64,000 nucleotides of DNA from Bacillus sp. es.036 (lineage in GTDB: Bacteria; Bacillota; Bacilli; Bacillales; Guptibacillaceae), in assembly GCF_002563635.1 (NCBI RefSeq), contig NZ_PDIZ01000001.1, positions 1,116,001-1,180,000 on the forward strand, read 5' to 3'. Position numbers and translations under genes: made by a program. Shown in pieces: positions 39,048 through 49,123 of the stretch. The notes beneath the pieces are model-generated. The model made no database searches. It worked only from the letters and a program-made list of their open reading frames with translations, and was not told the DNA's origin. The first letter of the stretch is position 1. Each line of letters opens with the position of its first letter.

Positions 39048-39083
39048 CCAGGGAGAAGCAATCCTTCTTCCTGGTTTTTATTT
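39048..39083 (+). terminator. Intrinsic terminator after cotE
   Basis: CCAGGGAGAAG, short loop, CTTCTTCCTGG (one G:U) then TTTTTATTTT. Confidence 0.85.
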
Positions 39084-39128
39084 TGTTATTATGCGCTTGT
39101 TCTGTTCAAACAAAGGCTAACGCTTTAC

Positions 39129-39245
39129 AGATCAAGCTCCAACCCCCAGACACTCGGTCACTTCACCTTTTCCTCTGAATACAAAGAGCGTATTCAAATG
39201 AAAAGGTTCCAGTGCCATGCCTAAACGGAGGCTTCCGCTTTACTG
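39129..39245 (+). repeat. Solo copy of the 120-nt structured repeat
   Basis: About 117 bases with the same layout as the array at 11937-12480. It has the shared blocks CAGACACTCGGTCACTTCACC-like left half, AATACAAAGAGCGTATTC loop and GGCTTCCGCTTT right end. The central stem CCTTTTCCTCTGAATAC pairs with GTATTCAAATGAAAAGG apart from two mismatches. The outer stem is less well kept than in the array. It lies between the cotE terminator and mutS. An ORF across it (39042-39224) is not credible. Confidence 0.85.
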
Positions 39246-39294
39246 ATATGCTATACTGTTAGGTGACTAGATTTAAGATTGGTGGAGAAGAAAC

Positions 39295-41895
39295 ATGGCT
39301 CGATATACCCCGATGATGGAACAATATTTGCGAATTAAGGCAGAGTATCAGGATGCCTTTTTATTTTTTCGTTTAGGCGATTTTTATGAAATGTTCTTCG
39401 ATGATGCGATGCGCGCATCGAAGGAATTGGAAATTACATTAACGAGCAGAGATGGTGGGGGAGAAGACCGCATTCCGATGTGTGGTGTGCCTTATCATGC
39501 TGCTGAAAATTATATATCACAGCTCGTAACAAAAGGTTACAAAATAGCGATTTGTGAGCAAACGGAAGATCCGAAACAGGCGAAAGGCGTTGTTCGAAGA
39601 GAAGTTGTTCAGCTCATTACACCAGGAACGGTTATGTCAGACCATTTAATTAAAGAAAAAGAAAACAACTACATCGTTGCGATCTCATCGTTTGATGATG
39701 AGACATTTGCGCTTGCAGCAAATGATTTAACGACTGGAGAATCGATGGCAACGATTTTAGCTGGTGATCATCATGAAGTGATCGGTGAGCTTTCAAATCT
39801 TGCCCCACGTGAAGTGATTCTTGCGAACGACAGCGAAGCGCTATCGAACGCCATTCAAGAACGCATGACTGTGACCGTATCCATTGAAGATGATGTGACG
39901 ATTCCGGACGCATTAAAGACGTTAAGTGACCATATTGACCAGCCGAAGCTCCTGCAAGTGTTTGGCAGATTGCTTCAATATTTAATTCGTACACAAAAGC
40001 GATCGATGGATCACCTCCAGCCGCTTCGTCACTACCACGTTTCTCAATACATGAAGCTAGATGTGAACTCAAAACGAAACCTAGAGCTCGTTGAAACGAT
40101 TCGCGATAAAAAGCGGACAGGCTCTCTCGTCTGGTTCTTAGATAGTTCCGTAACGGCAATGGGTGGGCGTTTGTTAAAGCAATGGGTCGAGCGACCACTC
40201 TTACAGCAGCGAGAAATCGAGAAGCGTCAGGAGCTTGTTGAGACGCTTATGAAACAGTTTTTTGAACGTGAGACAATTCGCGAACAGCTTCAAGGCGTCT
40301 ATGATTTGGAGCGACTTGCAGGGAAAGTAGCGTTTGGTAACCTAAATGCGCGTGACCTCGTGCAGCTACGCAAATCGCTAGAGAAAATTCCAGAGATTAA
40401 GCAAGCGGTGGGATCTCTTGATAATCCGTATGCGAATGAGCTTGCAGAAGAAATCCTTCCATGTGATGATCTTGTTCAGCTTCTCCAAGAAGCGATAGAA
40501 GACAACCCACCGCTTTCTGTGAAAGATGGGCAAATGATCCGAGACGGCTATCATGCCGATCTTGATAAATACCGAGATGCAAGCCGGAACGGGAAAGACT
40601 GGATCGCGGCACTTCAAATGCAGGAACGTGAGCGAACGGGTATCAAATCACTTAAAATTGGCTACAACAAAGTGTTCGGCTATTATATCGAAATAACGCG
40701 ATCAAACCTTGCAAACCTCCCAGAAGGTCGCTATGAGCGGAAACAGACGCTTTCCAATGCGGAGCGTTTTATTACCCCTGAATTAAAAGAAAAAGAAACG
40801 CTTATTTTGGAAGCTGAAGAAAAAATTGTTGATTTGGAGTATAGCTTGTTTACTAAACTGCGTGAAGAAGTAAAGGCCTACATCCCTGAGCTTCAGCAGC
40901 TTGCCAGAAAAATTAGTGAGCTTGATGTTCTTCAGTCATTTGCGGTTGTTAGTGAAGAGAATCGCTTCACAAAACCCATTTTTTCAAAAGAGCGTAAAGT
41001 GGCTGTCGAAGGTGGCCGTCACCCGGTTGTTGAGAAAATGTTAAAAGGCAGAGAGTATGTCGCGAACGACGTGATGATGGATCGCGACCGTGAAATTCTC
41101 TTAATTACTGGGCCAAACATGAGTGGTAAGAGTACGTACATGCGCCAGCTTGCGCTCATTTCCATTCTTGGGCAAATCGGCTGCTTCGTTCCGGCAGAAT
41201 CGGCGGTGCTTCCTGTGTTTGACCAAATCTTTACGCGAATTGGGGCGGCGGATGACCTCGCGGCAGGGCAAAGTACGTTTATGGTTGAAATGCTTGAAGC
41301 GAACTACGCGATAACGCGTGCTACGCAAGATAGCTTGATCTTATTAGATGAAATTGGTCGCGGCACCTCAACGTATGACGGTATGGCGCTTGCACAGTCA
41401 ATCATTGAATATGTGCATAGCGAAGTACGAGCGAAAACGCTGTTTTCCACGCACTACCATGAGCTGACAACGCTTGAGGAAGATCTTGATCGCTTAAAGA
41501 ATGTACACGTTAAAGCGGTAGAAGAAAAGGGAAGAGTTGTTTTCCTACACCGCGTGCATGATGGATCTGCTGATAAAAGTTACGGCATTCACGTGGCGCA
41601 GCTTGCGAACTTACCTGATGCGCTCATTCAGCGTGCGGAAGCGATATTAGCTGAATTTGAAGCAGAGCCAGATGTTGCGAAAGCGCCAAAAGCACCTGTG
41701 GAGAAGAAAGAAACGGTGGAAGAAGACGAAGCGCAGCTTGCCTTCTTCGATCAAGCGGAAGATAAGAAAAAGCCTGCCCGTACGTCATGTGAAAAAGCGA
41801 TTCTCGATCGCTTGAAGTCAGTAGATATTATGGAAATGACGCCGATGGATGCGATCAATACGCTTTATGAATTAAAGAAGCACTTAAAGTCTTAG
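39295..41895 (+). CDS. mutS: DNA mismatch repair protein MutS
   Basis: Mismatch sensor of DNA repair. The 866-aa protein has the mismatch-wedge motif [10 protein letters not shown] (phenylalanine/glutamate finger, about residues 22-31), the core/clamp domains, Walker [11 protein letters not shown] near residue 606, Walker [14 protein letters not shown] and the STHYHELT dimer motif. A basic/acidic linker leads to the C-terminal helix-turn-helix. It forms a pair with mutL, whose start is 17 bases downstream. Confidence 0.98.
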   Translation: MARYTPMMEQYLRIKAEYQDAFLFFRLGDFYEMFFDDAMRASKELEITLTSRDGGGEDRIPMCGVPYHAAENYISQLVTKGYKIAICEQTEDPKQAKGVVRREVVQLITPGTVMSDHLIKEKENNYIVAISSFDDETFALAANDLTTGESMATILAGDHHEVIGELSNLAPREVILANDSEALSNAIQERMTVTVSIEDDVTIPDALKTLSDHIDQPKLLQVFGRLLQYLIRTQKRSMDHLQPLRHYHVSQYMKLDVNSKRNLELVETIRDKKRTGSLVWFLDSSVTAMGGRLLKQWVERPLLQQREIEKRQELVETLMKQFFERETIREQLQGVYDLERLAGKVAFGNLNARDLVQLRKSLEKIPEIKQAVGSLDNPYANELAEEILPCDDLVQLLQEAIEDNPPLSVKDGQMIRDGYHADLDKYRDASRNGKDWIAALQMQERERTGIKSLKIGYNKVFGYYIEITRSNLANLPEGRYERKQTLSNAERFITPELKEKETLILEAEEKIVDLEYSLFTKLREEVKAYIPELQQLARKISELDVLQSFAVVSEENRFTKPIFSKERKVAVEGGRHPVVEKMLKGREYVANDVMMDRDREILLITGPNMSGKSTYMRQLALISILGQIGCFVPAESAVLPVFDQIFTRIGAADDLAAGQSTFMVEMLEANYAITRATQDSLILLDEIGRGTSTYDGMALAQSIIEYVHSEVRAKTLFSTHYHELTTLEEDLDRLKNVHVKAVEEKGRVVFLHRVHDGSADKSYGIHVAQLANLPDALIQRAEAILAEFEAEPDVAKAPKAPVEKKETVEEDEAQLAFFDQAEDKKKPARTSCEKAILDRLKSVDIMEMTPMDAINTLYELKKHLKS

Positions 41896-41911
41896 AGAAA
41901 GGGTGAGGAAG

Positions 41912-43795
41912 ATGGGAAAGATCGTACAGCTTGATGATCAGCTTTCAAACAAAATAGCTGCCGGTGAAGTGGTGGAAAGGCCGGCCTCTGTTGTGAAGGA
42001 ACTCGTGGAGAATGCGATTGATGCAGAAAGCAGTGAAATCACAATTGAAATTGAAGAGGGCGGTCTTTCCAAAATTCGCATCGTAGATAATGGAAGTGGC
42101 ATGGATGAGGAAGACTGCAAACTTGCTTTCTTTCGTCATGCGACGAGTAAAATCAAGAATGAGCGTGACTTGTTTCAAATTGAAACGCTCGGTTTCCGTG
42201 GAGAAGCTCTTCCTAGTATCGCAGCGGTTTCTCACTTAGAATTGAAAACTTCCACGGGAGATGCGGCCGGAACGTACGTTAAAATTGAAGCAGGAAAAGT
42301 AGCTGAATTTAAAGCAACGGACAGTCGAAAAGGAACGGAAATGACGATTACGGGTTTGTTTTACAACACCCCAGCTCGCTTGAAACACATGAAAACCGTT
42401 CATACCGAGCTTGCGAACGTCGCGGACGTCATAAACCGTCAGGCAATGGCTCATCCTGAGATCGCTTTTCGCTTCTTTCATAATGGGAAGAAGCTGTTAT
42501 CAACGACAGGAAACGGCGATCTTCTGCAAGTGATTGCAGCAATCTATGGCTATAACACGGCGCGTAAAATGCTCCCGTTAAAGGCAGAGACAATTGATTT
42601 TTCTGTTAGTGGCTATGCGGCAAAGCCAGAGTTAACGCGCGCTTCTCGTCAATACATTTCACTCATTATTAACGGGCGATACATTAAGAACTTTCCGATA
42701 TCAAAAGGAATACAGCAGGGCTACCATACGCTGCTTCCAATCGGACGCTATCCGATCGTTGTACTTCATATTAAAATGAATCCAACGCTCATTGATGTGA
42801 ACGTACATCCGTCAAAGTTGGAAGCGCGGATCAGTAAAGAACAGGACCTTGCGCTCGCCATTGAAAATGCGATTAAAGGGATATTCAAACAAATTGAACT
42901 GATTCCTGAGCAAGCTCCTCCAAAGAAAAAAGAGGAGGAAAGCGAGCAGCCGGCATTCCAGTTTCAACACAATGTTCAGGAGAAAGGGCCGGAAGAAATA
43001 CCGATTCGGCGGGAATGGACGACAGAGAAGGTGGAACATTCGGAAGAGCAGTCGAAGCCACAGAAAGATTTTCTTCAACCTTTTAGCGTAAAGGAAGAAA
43101 TTCAAACAGAGCAATACGAGTCGATGGCTCCTACAAAACATTCCCCGCCACCCGAAACCCGAGACGAGCTTGAGATGGCCATGGACTATGTAAAGGAGAC
43201 CAATAGTGATTCACGTATTCCGCCGCTTTATCCGATCGGTCAAATGCACGGAACGTATATCCTAGCTCAGAATGAGAATGGGCTCTACATTATTGATCAG
43301 CACGCCGCGCAGGAGCGGATAAAGTACGAGTTCTATCGGGAAAAAGTTGGCGAGATCGACCCGGTTGTACAGGAGCTTCTCGTTCCGATTACGCTCGAAT
43401 ACAACACATCAGAGTCTGCGATCATTGATAGTCGGATGGATGATCTTGCGAAGGTGGGCGTTTTCTTAGAATCATTTGGACCGAATAGCTATATGGTGAG
43501 CGCTCATCCAGTTTGGTTCCCTAAAGGGGCTGAACAAAATACGATTGAGGAATTGATTCAGGAAGTCGTTGATAACCGTCGAATTGACGTGAAGAAGCTA
43601 CGTGAGGAAGCGGCGATCATGATGTCCTGTAAAAAGTCGATTAAAGCCAATCGTCATTTACGTGATGACGAAGTGTTTACGTTATTAGAGACGCTTAGAC
43701 AATCCATTGATCCGTATACCTGTCCACACGGACGGCCGATCATTATTCATTACTCCACCTATGAGATGGAAAAAATGTTTAAGCGGGTTATGTAA
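41912..43795 (+). CDS. mutL: DNA mismatch repair endonuclease MutL
   Basis: Partner of MutS. The 627-aa protein has the GHKL ATPase domain ([38 protein letters not shown]) and a C-terminal dimerisation domain with the endonuclease metal motif [12 protein letters not shown], typical of bacteria without MutH. The middle linker (about 345-430) is charged and variable. GTG at 41903 overlaps the RBS GGGTGAGG; the ATG at 41912 is used. Confidence 0.97.
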   Translation: MGKIVQLDDQLSNKIAAGEVVERPASVVKELVENAIDAESSEITIEIEEGGLSKIRIVDNGSGMDEEDCKLAFFRHATSKIKNERDLFQIETLGFRGEALPSIAAVSHLELKTSTGDAAGTYVKIEAGKVAEFKATDSRKGTEMTITGLFYNTPARLKHMKTVHTELANVADVINRQAMAHPEIAFRFFHNGKKLLSTTGNGDLLQVIAAIYGYNTARKMLPLKAETIDFSVSGYAAKPELTRASRQYISLIINGRYIKNFPISKGIQQGYHTLLPIGRYPIVVLHIKMNPTLIDVNVHPSKLEARISKEQDLALAIENAIKGIFKQIELIPEQAPPKKKEEESEQPAFQFQHNVQEKGPEEIPIRREWTTEKVEHSEEQSKPQKDFLQPFSVKEEIQTEQYESMAPTKHSPPPETRDELEMAMDYVKETNSDSRIPPLYPIGQMHGTYILAQNENGLYIIDQHAAQERIKYEFYREKVGEIDPVVQELLVPITLEYNTSESAIIDSRMDDLAKVGVFLESFGPNSYMVSAHPVWFPKGAEQNTIEELIQEVVDNRRIDVKKLREEAAIMMSCKKSIKANRHLRDDEVFTLLETLRQSIDPYTCPHGRPIIIHYSTYEMEKMFKRVM

Positions 43796-43833
43796 CGAGC
43801 ACAATGAAATGAGAAAAGAATGCAGGAAAGTAC

Positions 43834-44778
43834 GTGAGAGTGATGACTAAACAAAAACTAGTAACGGTTTTAGGTCCTACAGCGGTTGGGAAAACAAAAA
43901 CAAGCATTGAACTTGCGAAGGCGCTTGACGGTGAAATTATTAGCGGCGACTCGATGCAAATTTACCGTGGCATGGACATTGGGACAGCGAAAGTAACAGA
44001 AGAAGAGATGGAAGGCATTCCTCATTATTTAATTGATATTAAGGAGCCAACGGAAAGTTTTTCAGCTGCTGAATTTCAAAAGCTTGCCACCGAGCTTGTT
44101 ACGGATATTAATCGCCGCGGAAAAGTGCCGATTATTGCTGGGGGTACGGGTCTTTACGTGAAATCCGTTACCCATCAGTACGCTTTTTCAGAAGCAAAGG
44201 AAGATCCGGCATACCGCCAGCAGCTTGAGCAACAAGCGGAAGAAGAAGGGCCGGTCATGTTTCACGCGCGCCTAAAAGACGTTGATCCTGTGAGTTACGA
44301 AGCGATTCATCCAAACAATGTGCGAAGAGTGATTCGAGCATTAGAAGTGTATCACGTAACGGGTGAACCGGTCTCTGCTTCAAAAGATGCATTACCTGAG
44401 GAGTCTCCTTACAATCTTGTCAATGTCGGTCTTACGATGGATCGCGATGTGCTTTATGAGCGCATTAACAAGCGTGTCGATCTGATGATGGAGGCTGGAC
44501 TACTTGAAGAAGCCCAGCAACTTTATCATGATGGCGTTCGTCACTGTCAATCGGTACAGGCAATTGGCTACAAGGAAATCTACAATTATCTTGAAGAGCG
44601 TGTTTCATTAGAAGATGCGGTCCTCGAGTTAAAGCAGAACTCAAGGCGATATGCAAAGCGGCAATTAACGTGGTTTCGTCATCAGATGGGCATGGACTGG
44701 TACAACATGACCGCGCATCCTGAAGAAAAAATTCAAGAAATCTTGAAAGTTGTTGCAGGAAAGTTAGCAGAAAGATAG
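43834..44778 (+). CDS. miaA: tRNA dimethylallyltransferase
   Basis: Transfers dimethylallyl to A37 of UNN-decoding tRNAs, producing the substrate of MiaB. The 314-aa protein has the P loop GPTAVGKT, SGDSMQIYRGMDIGTAK, GGTGLYV and the YAKRQLTWFR motif. Start GTG at 43834, six bases after AGGA; ATG at 43843 is the alternative. It sits between mutL and hfq, as in most bacteria. Confidence 0.95.
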   Translation: MRVMTKQKLVTVLGPTAVGKTKTSIELAKALDGEIISGDSMQIYRGMDIGTAKVTEEEMEGIPHYLIDIKEPTESFSAAEFQKLATELVTDINRRGKVPIIAGGTGLYVKSVTHQYAFSEAKEDPAYRQQLEQQAEEEGPVMFHARLKDVDPVSYEAIHPNNVRRVIRALEVYHVTGEPVSASKDALPEESPYNLVNVGLTMDRDVLYERINKRVDLMMEAGLLEEAQQLYHDGVRHCQSVQAIGYKEIYNYLEERVSLEDAVLELKQNSRRYAKRQLTWFRHQMGMDWYNMTAHPEEKIQEILKVVAGKLAER

Positions 44779-44824
44779 AAATGTAGTTAAGGAATGCCTT
44801 TAGAGAAAAAGAGGAGGACTGACA

Positions 44825-45058
44825 ATGAAGCAGCAAATTAACATCCAGGATCAATTCCTGAACCAATTAAGAAAAGACAACGTTTTTGTAACGGTGTACC
44901 TGCTTAACGGATTTCAGCTAAAAGGGACAATTAAAGGATTTGATAATTTCACGATTATCCTTGAGTCCGATGGAAAACAGCAGTTGATTTACAAACACGC
45001 CATTTCTACGTTCGCTCCACAGCGATCCGTTGAAATAAATTTTGAATCTGACAAGTAA
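44825..45058 (+). CDS. hfq: RNA-binding protein Hfq
   Basis: A 77-aa Sm-like hexameric RNA chaperone: [19 protein letters not shown] in Sm1 with the proximal-face residues, and [11 protein letters not shown] (the YKHA of Sm2). RBS AGAGGAGGA. The C-terminal tail is short, as usual in Bacilli. It is the last gene of the mutS-mutL-miaA-hfq run before a terminator shared with a convergent gene. Confidence 0.96.
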   Translation: MKQQINIQDQFLNQLRKDNVFVTVYLLNGFQLKGTIKGFDNFTIILESDGKQQLIYKHAISTFAPQRSVEINFESDK

Positions 45059-45064
45059 ACACAT

Positions 45065-45103
45065 AGTCCCTCGTTCTGGTAAAAGCAGGATGAGGGACTT
45101 TTT
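45065..45103 (+). terminator. Terminator after hfq, probably bidirectional
   Basis: AGTCCCTCGTTCTG, loop, CAGGATGAGGGACT then TTTTT. It lies between hfq and the stop of the convergent recombinase-like gene. Confidence 0.88.
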
Positions 45104-45110
45104 CATATTA

Positions 45111-46091
45111 CTATGATGAGATTTGTTGTTTTTCCATGTAATCGAAGTAGCGTTTCAGTGTGAGATCGGCTTTTAATCCAAACTGCGTGCGCAGCTGGTC
45201 GACGGAAAGATCATTTTCAATGGCTTTAATGACGCATGTTCGTCTCATATGCTGAGCAGATACGCCTTTTCGCAAGCCAGCACGCTGAACTTCAAGGCGA
45301 ATCATTTTTTGAATCGCGATTTCGGTTAGCCGCTTCGGACGATCCACTTCATAACTCCACCGATACGTTTGGCGCTGAAAATCAAATGAAACAAACAGCG
45401 GATCATCGCTATGCAGCCTTGGTCTAACGGGTGCGGGAATCGTATGATAATAATCGAACAAGATTTTTTTGTGCTCAGGATTTAGATGAACGGTGCGTTT
45501 TCCGGAAGCCGAAGTGACGATTAGTTCATTTTGTTCGAAAGAAAGATCTTTCATAGAAAGAGCAGATAGCTCTTGTAACGTTAAACCATAATTGAGGAAA
45601 AGCCTGGCGATGATCAAATTCCGATCAATCAGAAATTCTCGTGCTCTTAGCTGGTTGTCCGTTAAATCTTCAAGTGACACGATCGTCTCAAGAAGTTTTT
45701 GCGCTTCTTCTTCTTTGAGAAAATCGGTCTCGATATAACCGGCATCTTCATTGGTAGGTAGGACGACTTCTTTCATTGGATTGGTCTTTGTTCGATTTAA
45801 CGACATATAATAACGATATACTTGATTTAGTACAGTCATAATTCTCTTTAATGTTCGTTCTGAATAGTGACGCTCAAGGTGCAAATAGCGAATATACTCC
45901 TGTAGCTGCTCCGTTGTGAGATTACGAAAATTCTCGAAATCGACCTTTCGATGGAGAGTACGATGCCAGACGGTAAAATCAACGAGGTCATAGCGATAGC
46001 GGCGGAGTGTAGATGCCTTGCGTCCTTTTCGTTCGAGCGACTGCAGGTACGCTTCTAGAAAGTCTGGAAGCGGCTGATTAAAAAGCTCCAT
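45111..46091 (-). CDS. Tyrosine-recombinase (XerD-like) family protein with altered catalytic residues
   Basis: A 326-aa protein with the two-domain layout of phage integrases: SAM-like N-terminal DNA-binding domain (about 10-100) and a C-terminal recombinase domain. The Arg I position reads NYGLTLQEL (Thr171 where XerD has Arg). The box II HxxR is kept (H281-x-x-R284), but the second histidine (LGH in XerD) is Leu306. A tyrosine remains at RYFDY (315/318), and the beta-strand lysine is Lys198. It may be a non-catalytic DNA-binding relative. Start ATG at 46091 (minus strand) has GAGAGGTGG upstream; 46109 lies before that RBS. No other mobile-element gene or repeats flank it. Confidence 0.8.
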   Translation of the reverse strand: MELFNQPLPDFLEAYLQSLERKGRKASTLRRYRYDLVDFTVWHRTLHRKVDFENFRNLTTEQLQEYIRYLHLERHYSERTLKRIMTVLNQVYRYYMSLNRTKTNPMKEVVLPTNEDAGYIETDFLKEEEAQKLLETIVSLEDLTDNQLRAREFLIDRNLIIARLFLNYGLTLQELSALSMKDLSFEQNELIVTSASGKRTVHLNPEHKKILFDYYHTIPAPVRPRLHSDDPLFVSFDFQRQTYRWSYEVDRPKRLTEIAIQKMIRLEVQRAGLRKGVSAQHMRRTCVIKAIENDLSVDQLRTQFGLKADLTLKRYFDYMEKQQISS

Positions 46092-46219
46092 TCGATGACC
46101 ACCTCTCATTTTGTTCCATTATAACAAAATCAGTGCACGTGTTGTTTTACATTGGGTTACATGTTTTTGGGATAATTGGAAATACTATTGATAACCAAAT
46201 CGTAAAGGAGCGGTTAGAC

Positions 46220-46405
46220 ATGGCCTTTTTTTCAAAACAGCAGCAGGAACCTATTCCAGAAGTAGATACGGACGTCTGGTCTTGTGCGAGTGGAGATTGT
46301 GCTGGCTGGATGCGAGCCGATTACTCGTTTTCTGATACACCAGCTTGCCCTTTGTGTGGCGCTGAGATGATGAGTGAAGTTCGAAACCTACCAGAAATTA
46401 AATAA
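46220..46405 (+). CDS. YdjO-like cold-inducible small zinc-ribbon protein
   Basis: A 61-aa protein with a four-cysteine zinc ribbon (WSCASGDCAGWMR, then CPLCGAEM), matching the cold-inducible YdjO family of Bacilli. The ATG at 46220 follows AAAGGAG; the longer frame from 46133 has no RBS. The role is unknown. The next gene starts 14 bases downstream. Confidence 0.8.
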   Translation: MAFFSKQQQEPIPEVDTDVWSCASGDCAGWMRADYSFSDTPACPLCGAEMMSEVRNLPEIK

Positions 46406-46419
46406 TCATGGGGGAACAC

Positions 46420-46776
46420 ATGAATAAAATTGTTGAGAAAATTAGGGATAAAGCTGAACAAATTGTTAGCGTGACGAAAGCAGCGGGAAAAGGGAAGCAC
46501 GTTGCCTCCATGCAGCACTTTTATGACGTTTTTACCGAACTTCCTGAAGTGCAAAAGAAAGAGGTTTCTTATTTAAGAAGTCGTTTTGTTTTATATACGC
46601 TCCACGAAGACGATATATTCATGAAGATGCTCGAACGTTCAGATGGGCATGTGCTTGAGATTGACGTCGTTGAAAAGGGTGATGTGCTCACTCGGTACAG
46701 ATCGTATGAAGCGAAGAGAGGCGAACAGAAAATTCATATTCCTGAATCCTTTGTTGATCGGATCGGAACAAGTTAA
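46420..46776 (+). CDS. Conserved-looking protein of unknown function
   Basis: A 118-aa, mostly helical and charged cytoplasmic protein (MNKIVEKIRDKAEQIVS...). I do not recognise the family. An ATG at 46408 is also in frame; the second ATG, five bases after GGGGG, is preferred. It probably forms a two-gene transcript with the ydjO-like gene and is closed by a terminator. Confidence 0.65.
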   Translation: MNKIVEKIRDKAEQIVSVTKAAGKGKHVASMQHFYDVFTELPEVQKKEVSYLRSRFVLYTLHEDDIFMKMLERSDGHVLEIDVVEKGDVLTRYRSYEAKRGEQKIHIPESFVDRIGTS

Positions 46777-46800
46777 ACACTCTTAAGGAGTGTTTTTCTT
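46775..46800 (+). terminator. Intrinsic terminator after 46420-46776
   Basis: AAACACTC TTAA GGAGTGTTT followed by TTCTTTT. Confidence 0.85.
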
Positions 46801-46869
46801 TTGGGCGTTTGTCACGGATTCTGGGCAGGTGCGTATACTATCGTGTCAGATTAAAGCGAGGTGAGCATC

Positions 46870-47793
46870 GTGCAGCAAACCGTAACGCAGCGAAAAGGTC
46901 AAATTAATATCGTCCTTCGTCAGACGGAAGGACTACAAGAGACGGCGGATGGCGCACTAAGTCAAGCAACGAAAAAGCATATGCCGCTTGAGCGAATTCA
47001 GCAGGAAATGGAACAGCTAATCGGGTTAAAAGAAATGAAATACTTACTAAAAGAAGTGTATGCATGGCTTTATGTGAACAAGTGCAGAGAGGAAAATGGC
47101 TTAAAACAAAATACGCAGGCGCTTCATATGATGTTCAAAGGAAATCCCGGCACAGGGAAAACAACGGTAGCCCGCCTGTTAGGAACGCTTTTTCTTGAGA
47201 TGAACGTTCTTTCTAAGGGACATCTGATTGAAGTGGAGCGGGCCGATCTTGTTGGGGAATACATTGGTCATACCGCTCAAAAAACGAGAGAGCTTGTTAA
47301 GAAAGCAAAAGGCGGCATTCTATTTATTGATGAAGCGTATTCACTTGCGCGTGGTGGCGAGAAAGATTTTGGAAAAGAAGCGATCGATACGCTTGTAAAG
47401 GCGATGGAAGATCACCACAAAGACTTTATCCTGATTCTAGCGGGCTATTCAGATGAAATGGAGCACTTTCTCTCGCTAAATCCTGGCTTGCCGTCGCGGT
47501 TTCCACTTGTGATTGATTTTCCGGATTATTCAAATGAGCAGCTGCTTGAGATCGCAAAAAAGATGGCGGCAGAGAGACAGTACCGGTTTTCAAGAGAGAC
47601 GGAGTGGAAGCTAAAGCAAAGCTTTGTGAAAAAGCGTGAGCGAGAAACAAGTGCATTTAGCAACGGTCGCTTTGTTCGGAACATTATTGAAAAAGCAATC
47701 CGAAAGCAAGCGGTCCGCTTGCTTCAGGCAGACGTCATTGATCGCTCAGCGCTCGAGCTGCTCTTACCAGAAGACATCCCTATAGAAGATTAA
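46870..47793 (+). CDS. spoVK: Stage V sporulation protein K (AAA+ ATPase)
   Basis: A 307-aa CbxX/CfxQ-type AAA+ ATPase required late in sporulation. It has Walker A GNPGTGKTT near residue 95, Walker B GGILFIDEAYSLARG and the arginine-finger region NPGLPSRFP. A GTG at 46861 is in frame, but the GTG at 46870 is better spaced from GCGAGGTG and is used. It lies upstream of hflX (ynbA) as in B. subtilis. Confidence 0.92.
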   Translation: MQQTVTQRKGQINIVLRQTEGLQETADGALSQATKKHMPLERIQQEMEQLIGLKEMKYLLKEVYAWLYVNKCREENGLKQNTQALHMMFKGNPGTGKTTVARLLGTLFLEMNVLSKGHLIEVERADLVGEYIGHTAQKTRELVKKAKGGILFIDEAYSLARGGEKDFGKEAIDTLVKAMEDHHKDFILILAGYSDEMEHFLSLNPGLPSRFPLVIDFPDYSNEQLLEIAKKMAAERQYRFSRETEWKLKQSFVKKRERETSAFSNGRFVRNIIEKAIRKQAVRLLQADVIDRSALELLLPEDIPIED

Positions 47794-47848
47794 ATGCGCA
47801 TCTGGTATGATGGGAACAGACTGATTGATAAAGGCAGGGAACGTACAT

Positions 47849-49111
47849 TTGAATAAAGAACGAATTGAAGCAGCTGAACCGGCGATTTTGATCGGCATTC
47901 AGCTTCAAAATCAAACAGATGAACAGTTTGCATATACGATGGATGAACTTGCGGCTTTAACAGAGACGGCAGGTGGCGTCGTGGAAGGAACGCTCTCACA
48001 AAAGCGGGAGCGTATTCATTCGGCAACGTTTATAGGAAAAGGGAAAGTGGAAGAGCTGGCGTCGTTCATTGAAGAAAAAGAAGCAACGATCGTGATCTTC
48101 AATAGTGAGCTCTCTCCAAGTCAGCTTCGAAACTTATCAGAAGCGTTAGACGCAAGAGTCATTGACCGTACACAGCTCATTTTAGATATTTTCGCACAGC
48201 GAGCGAGATCACGAGAAGGCATGCTTCAGGTTGAGCTCGCTCAGCTTCAATACATGCTGCCGCGCCTTGCAGGACAGGGTACGTCCTTATCAAGGCTTGG
48301 AGGCGGTATTGGTACAAGAGGCCCAGGTGAAACGAAGCTTGAAACGGATCGTCGTTACATCAGGAACCGCATCACAGATCTGAAGCGTCAACTTGACAAT
48401 ACGGTGAAACACCGTGATCAGTACCGCGCGCGACGAAAGCGGAACGAAACGCTTCAAGTGGCGTTGGTCGGGTATACGAACGCAGGGAAATCAACGATTT
48501 TTAATCGACTCACGAAAGCCGATTCCTATGAAGAGGACAAGCTATTTGCGACACTTGATCCGATGACAAGACAGCTGAAGCTTCCGAATGGTTACAATGT
48601 GTTGTTAACAGACACGGTAGGGTTCATTCAGGACCTCCCAACAACGCTTGTCGCTTCGTTTAAATCAACGCTTGAAGAAGCAACAGAAGCGGATTTAATT
48701 CTGCATGTCATTGATGCGTCCCATCCCGATCGGGAACGTCATGAAGAAATCGTGCTAAAGCTATTAAAGGATTTAAAAGCGTCGCACATTCCCGTCCTTA
48801 CCGTCTTTAATAAAATCGATCGAGCGGATCCGTCTGTGCAAAGTAGCGTGAATGAACAGATTCTCATCTCAGCTCTAAAGCAAGCTGATTTAAAGCGATT
48901 AAACGACCGTCTACAAAGCGAAGTGTTAAAGCAGATGGAGTATTTCTCGATTTCGATTAATGCGGACCAGGGCGACAAGCTCGCTTACTTGCAGCGTAAT
49001 ACTGTTTTGATTGAGCGGAAGTGGGATGAAGAAAAAGATCACTACAGATGTAAGGGATACGCTCCGGAACATTTATACAAGAGGATCATTAACGAGTGGA
49101 ACAACGACTAG
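47849..49111 (+). CDS. hflX: Ribosome-associated GTPase HflX
   Basis: A 420-aa GTPase that splits stalled or hibernating ribosomes in homologues. It has the N-terminal HflX domain with the glycine-rich GGGIGTRGPGETKLE, then the G domain: G1 GYTNAGKST, G3 DTVGFIQDLP and G4 NKID. Start is TTG at 47849, eight bases after GGCAGGGA; the longer frame from 47825 starts in the spacer. In B. subtilis the gene is ynbA, between spoVK and ynbB. Confidence 0.93.
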   Translation: MNKERIEAAEPAILIGIQLQNQTDEQFAYTMDELAALTETAGGVVEGTLSQKRERIHSATFIGKGKVEELASFIEEKEATIVIFNSELSPSQLRNLSEALDARVIDRTQLILDIFAQRARSREGMLQVELAQLQYMLPRLAGQGTSLSRLGGGIGTRGPGETKLETDRRYIRNRITDLKRQLDNTVKHRDQYRARRKRNETLQVALVGYTNAGKSTIFNRLTKADSYEEDKLFATLDPMTRQLKLPNGYNVLLTDTVGFIQDLPTTLVASFKSTLEEATEADLILHVIDASHPDRERHEEIVLKLLKDLKASHIPVLTVFNKIDRADPSVQSSVNEQILISALKQADLKRLNDRLQSEVLKQMEYFSISINADQGDKLAYLQRNTVLIERKWDEEKDHYRCKGYAPEHLYKRIINEWNND

Positions 49112-49123
49112 GAGTAGAAAACT

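Noticed and set aside
39042-39224. 60-codon ORF after cotE
   Set aside because: It runs through the cotE terminator and the structured repeat, and has no RBS.
39650-40198. 182-codon antisense ORF in mutS
   Set aside because: It lies entirely within a strongly conserved gene, has no RBS and reads as a shadow frame.
45111-46091. Integrase of a second mobile element at hfq
   Set aside because: No repeats, cargo or other mobile genes flank it, neighbours are housekeeping genes, and key catalytic residues are changed.
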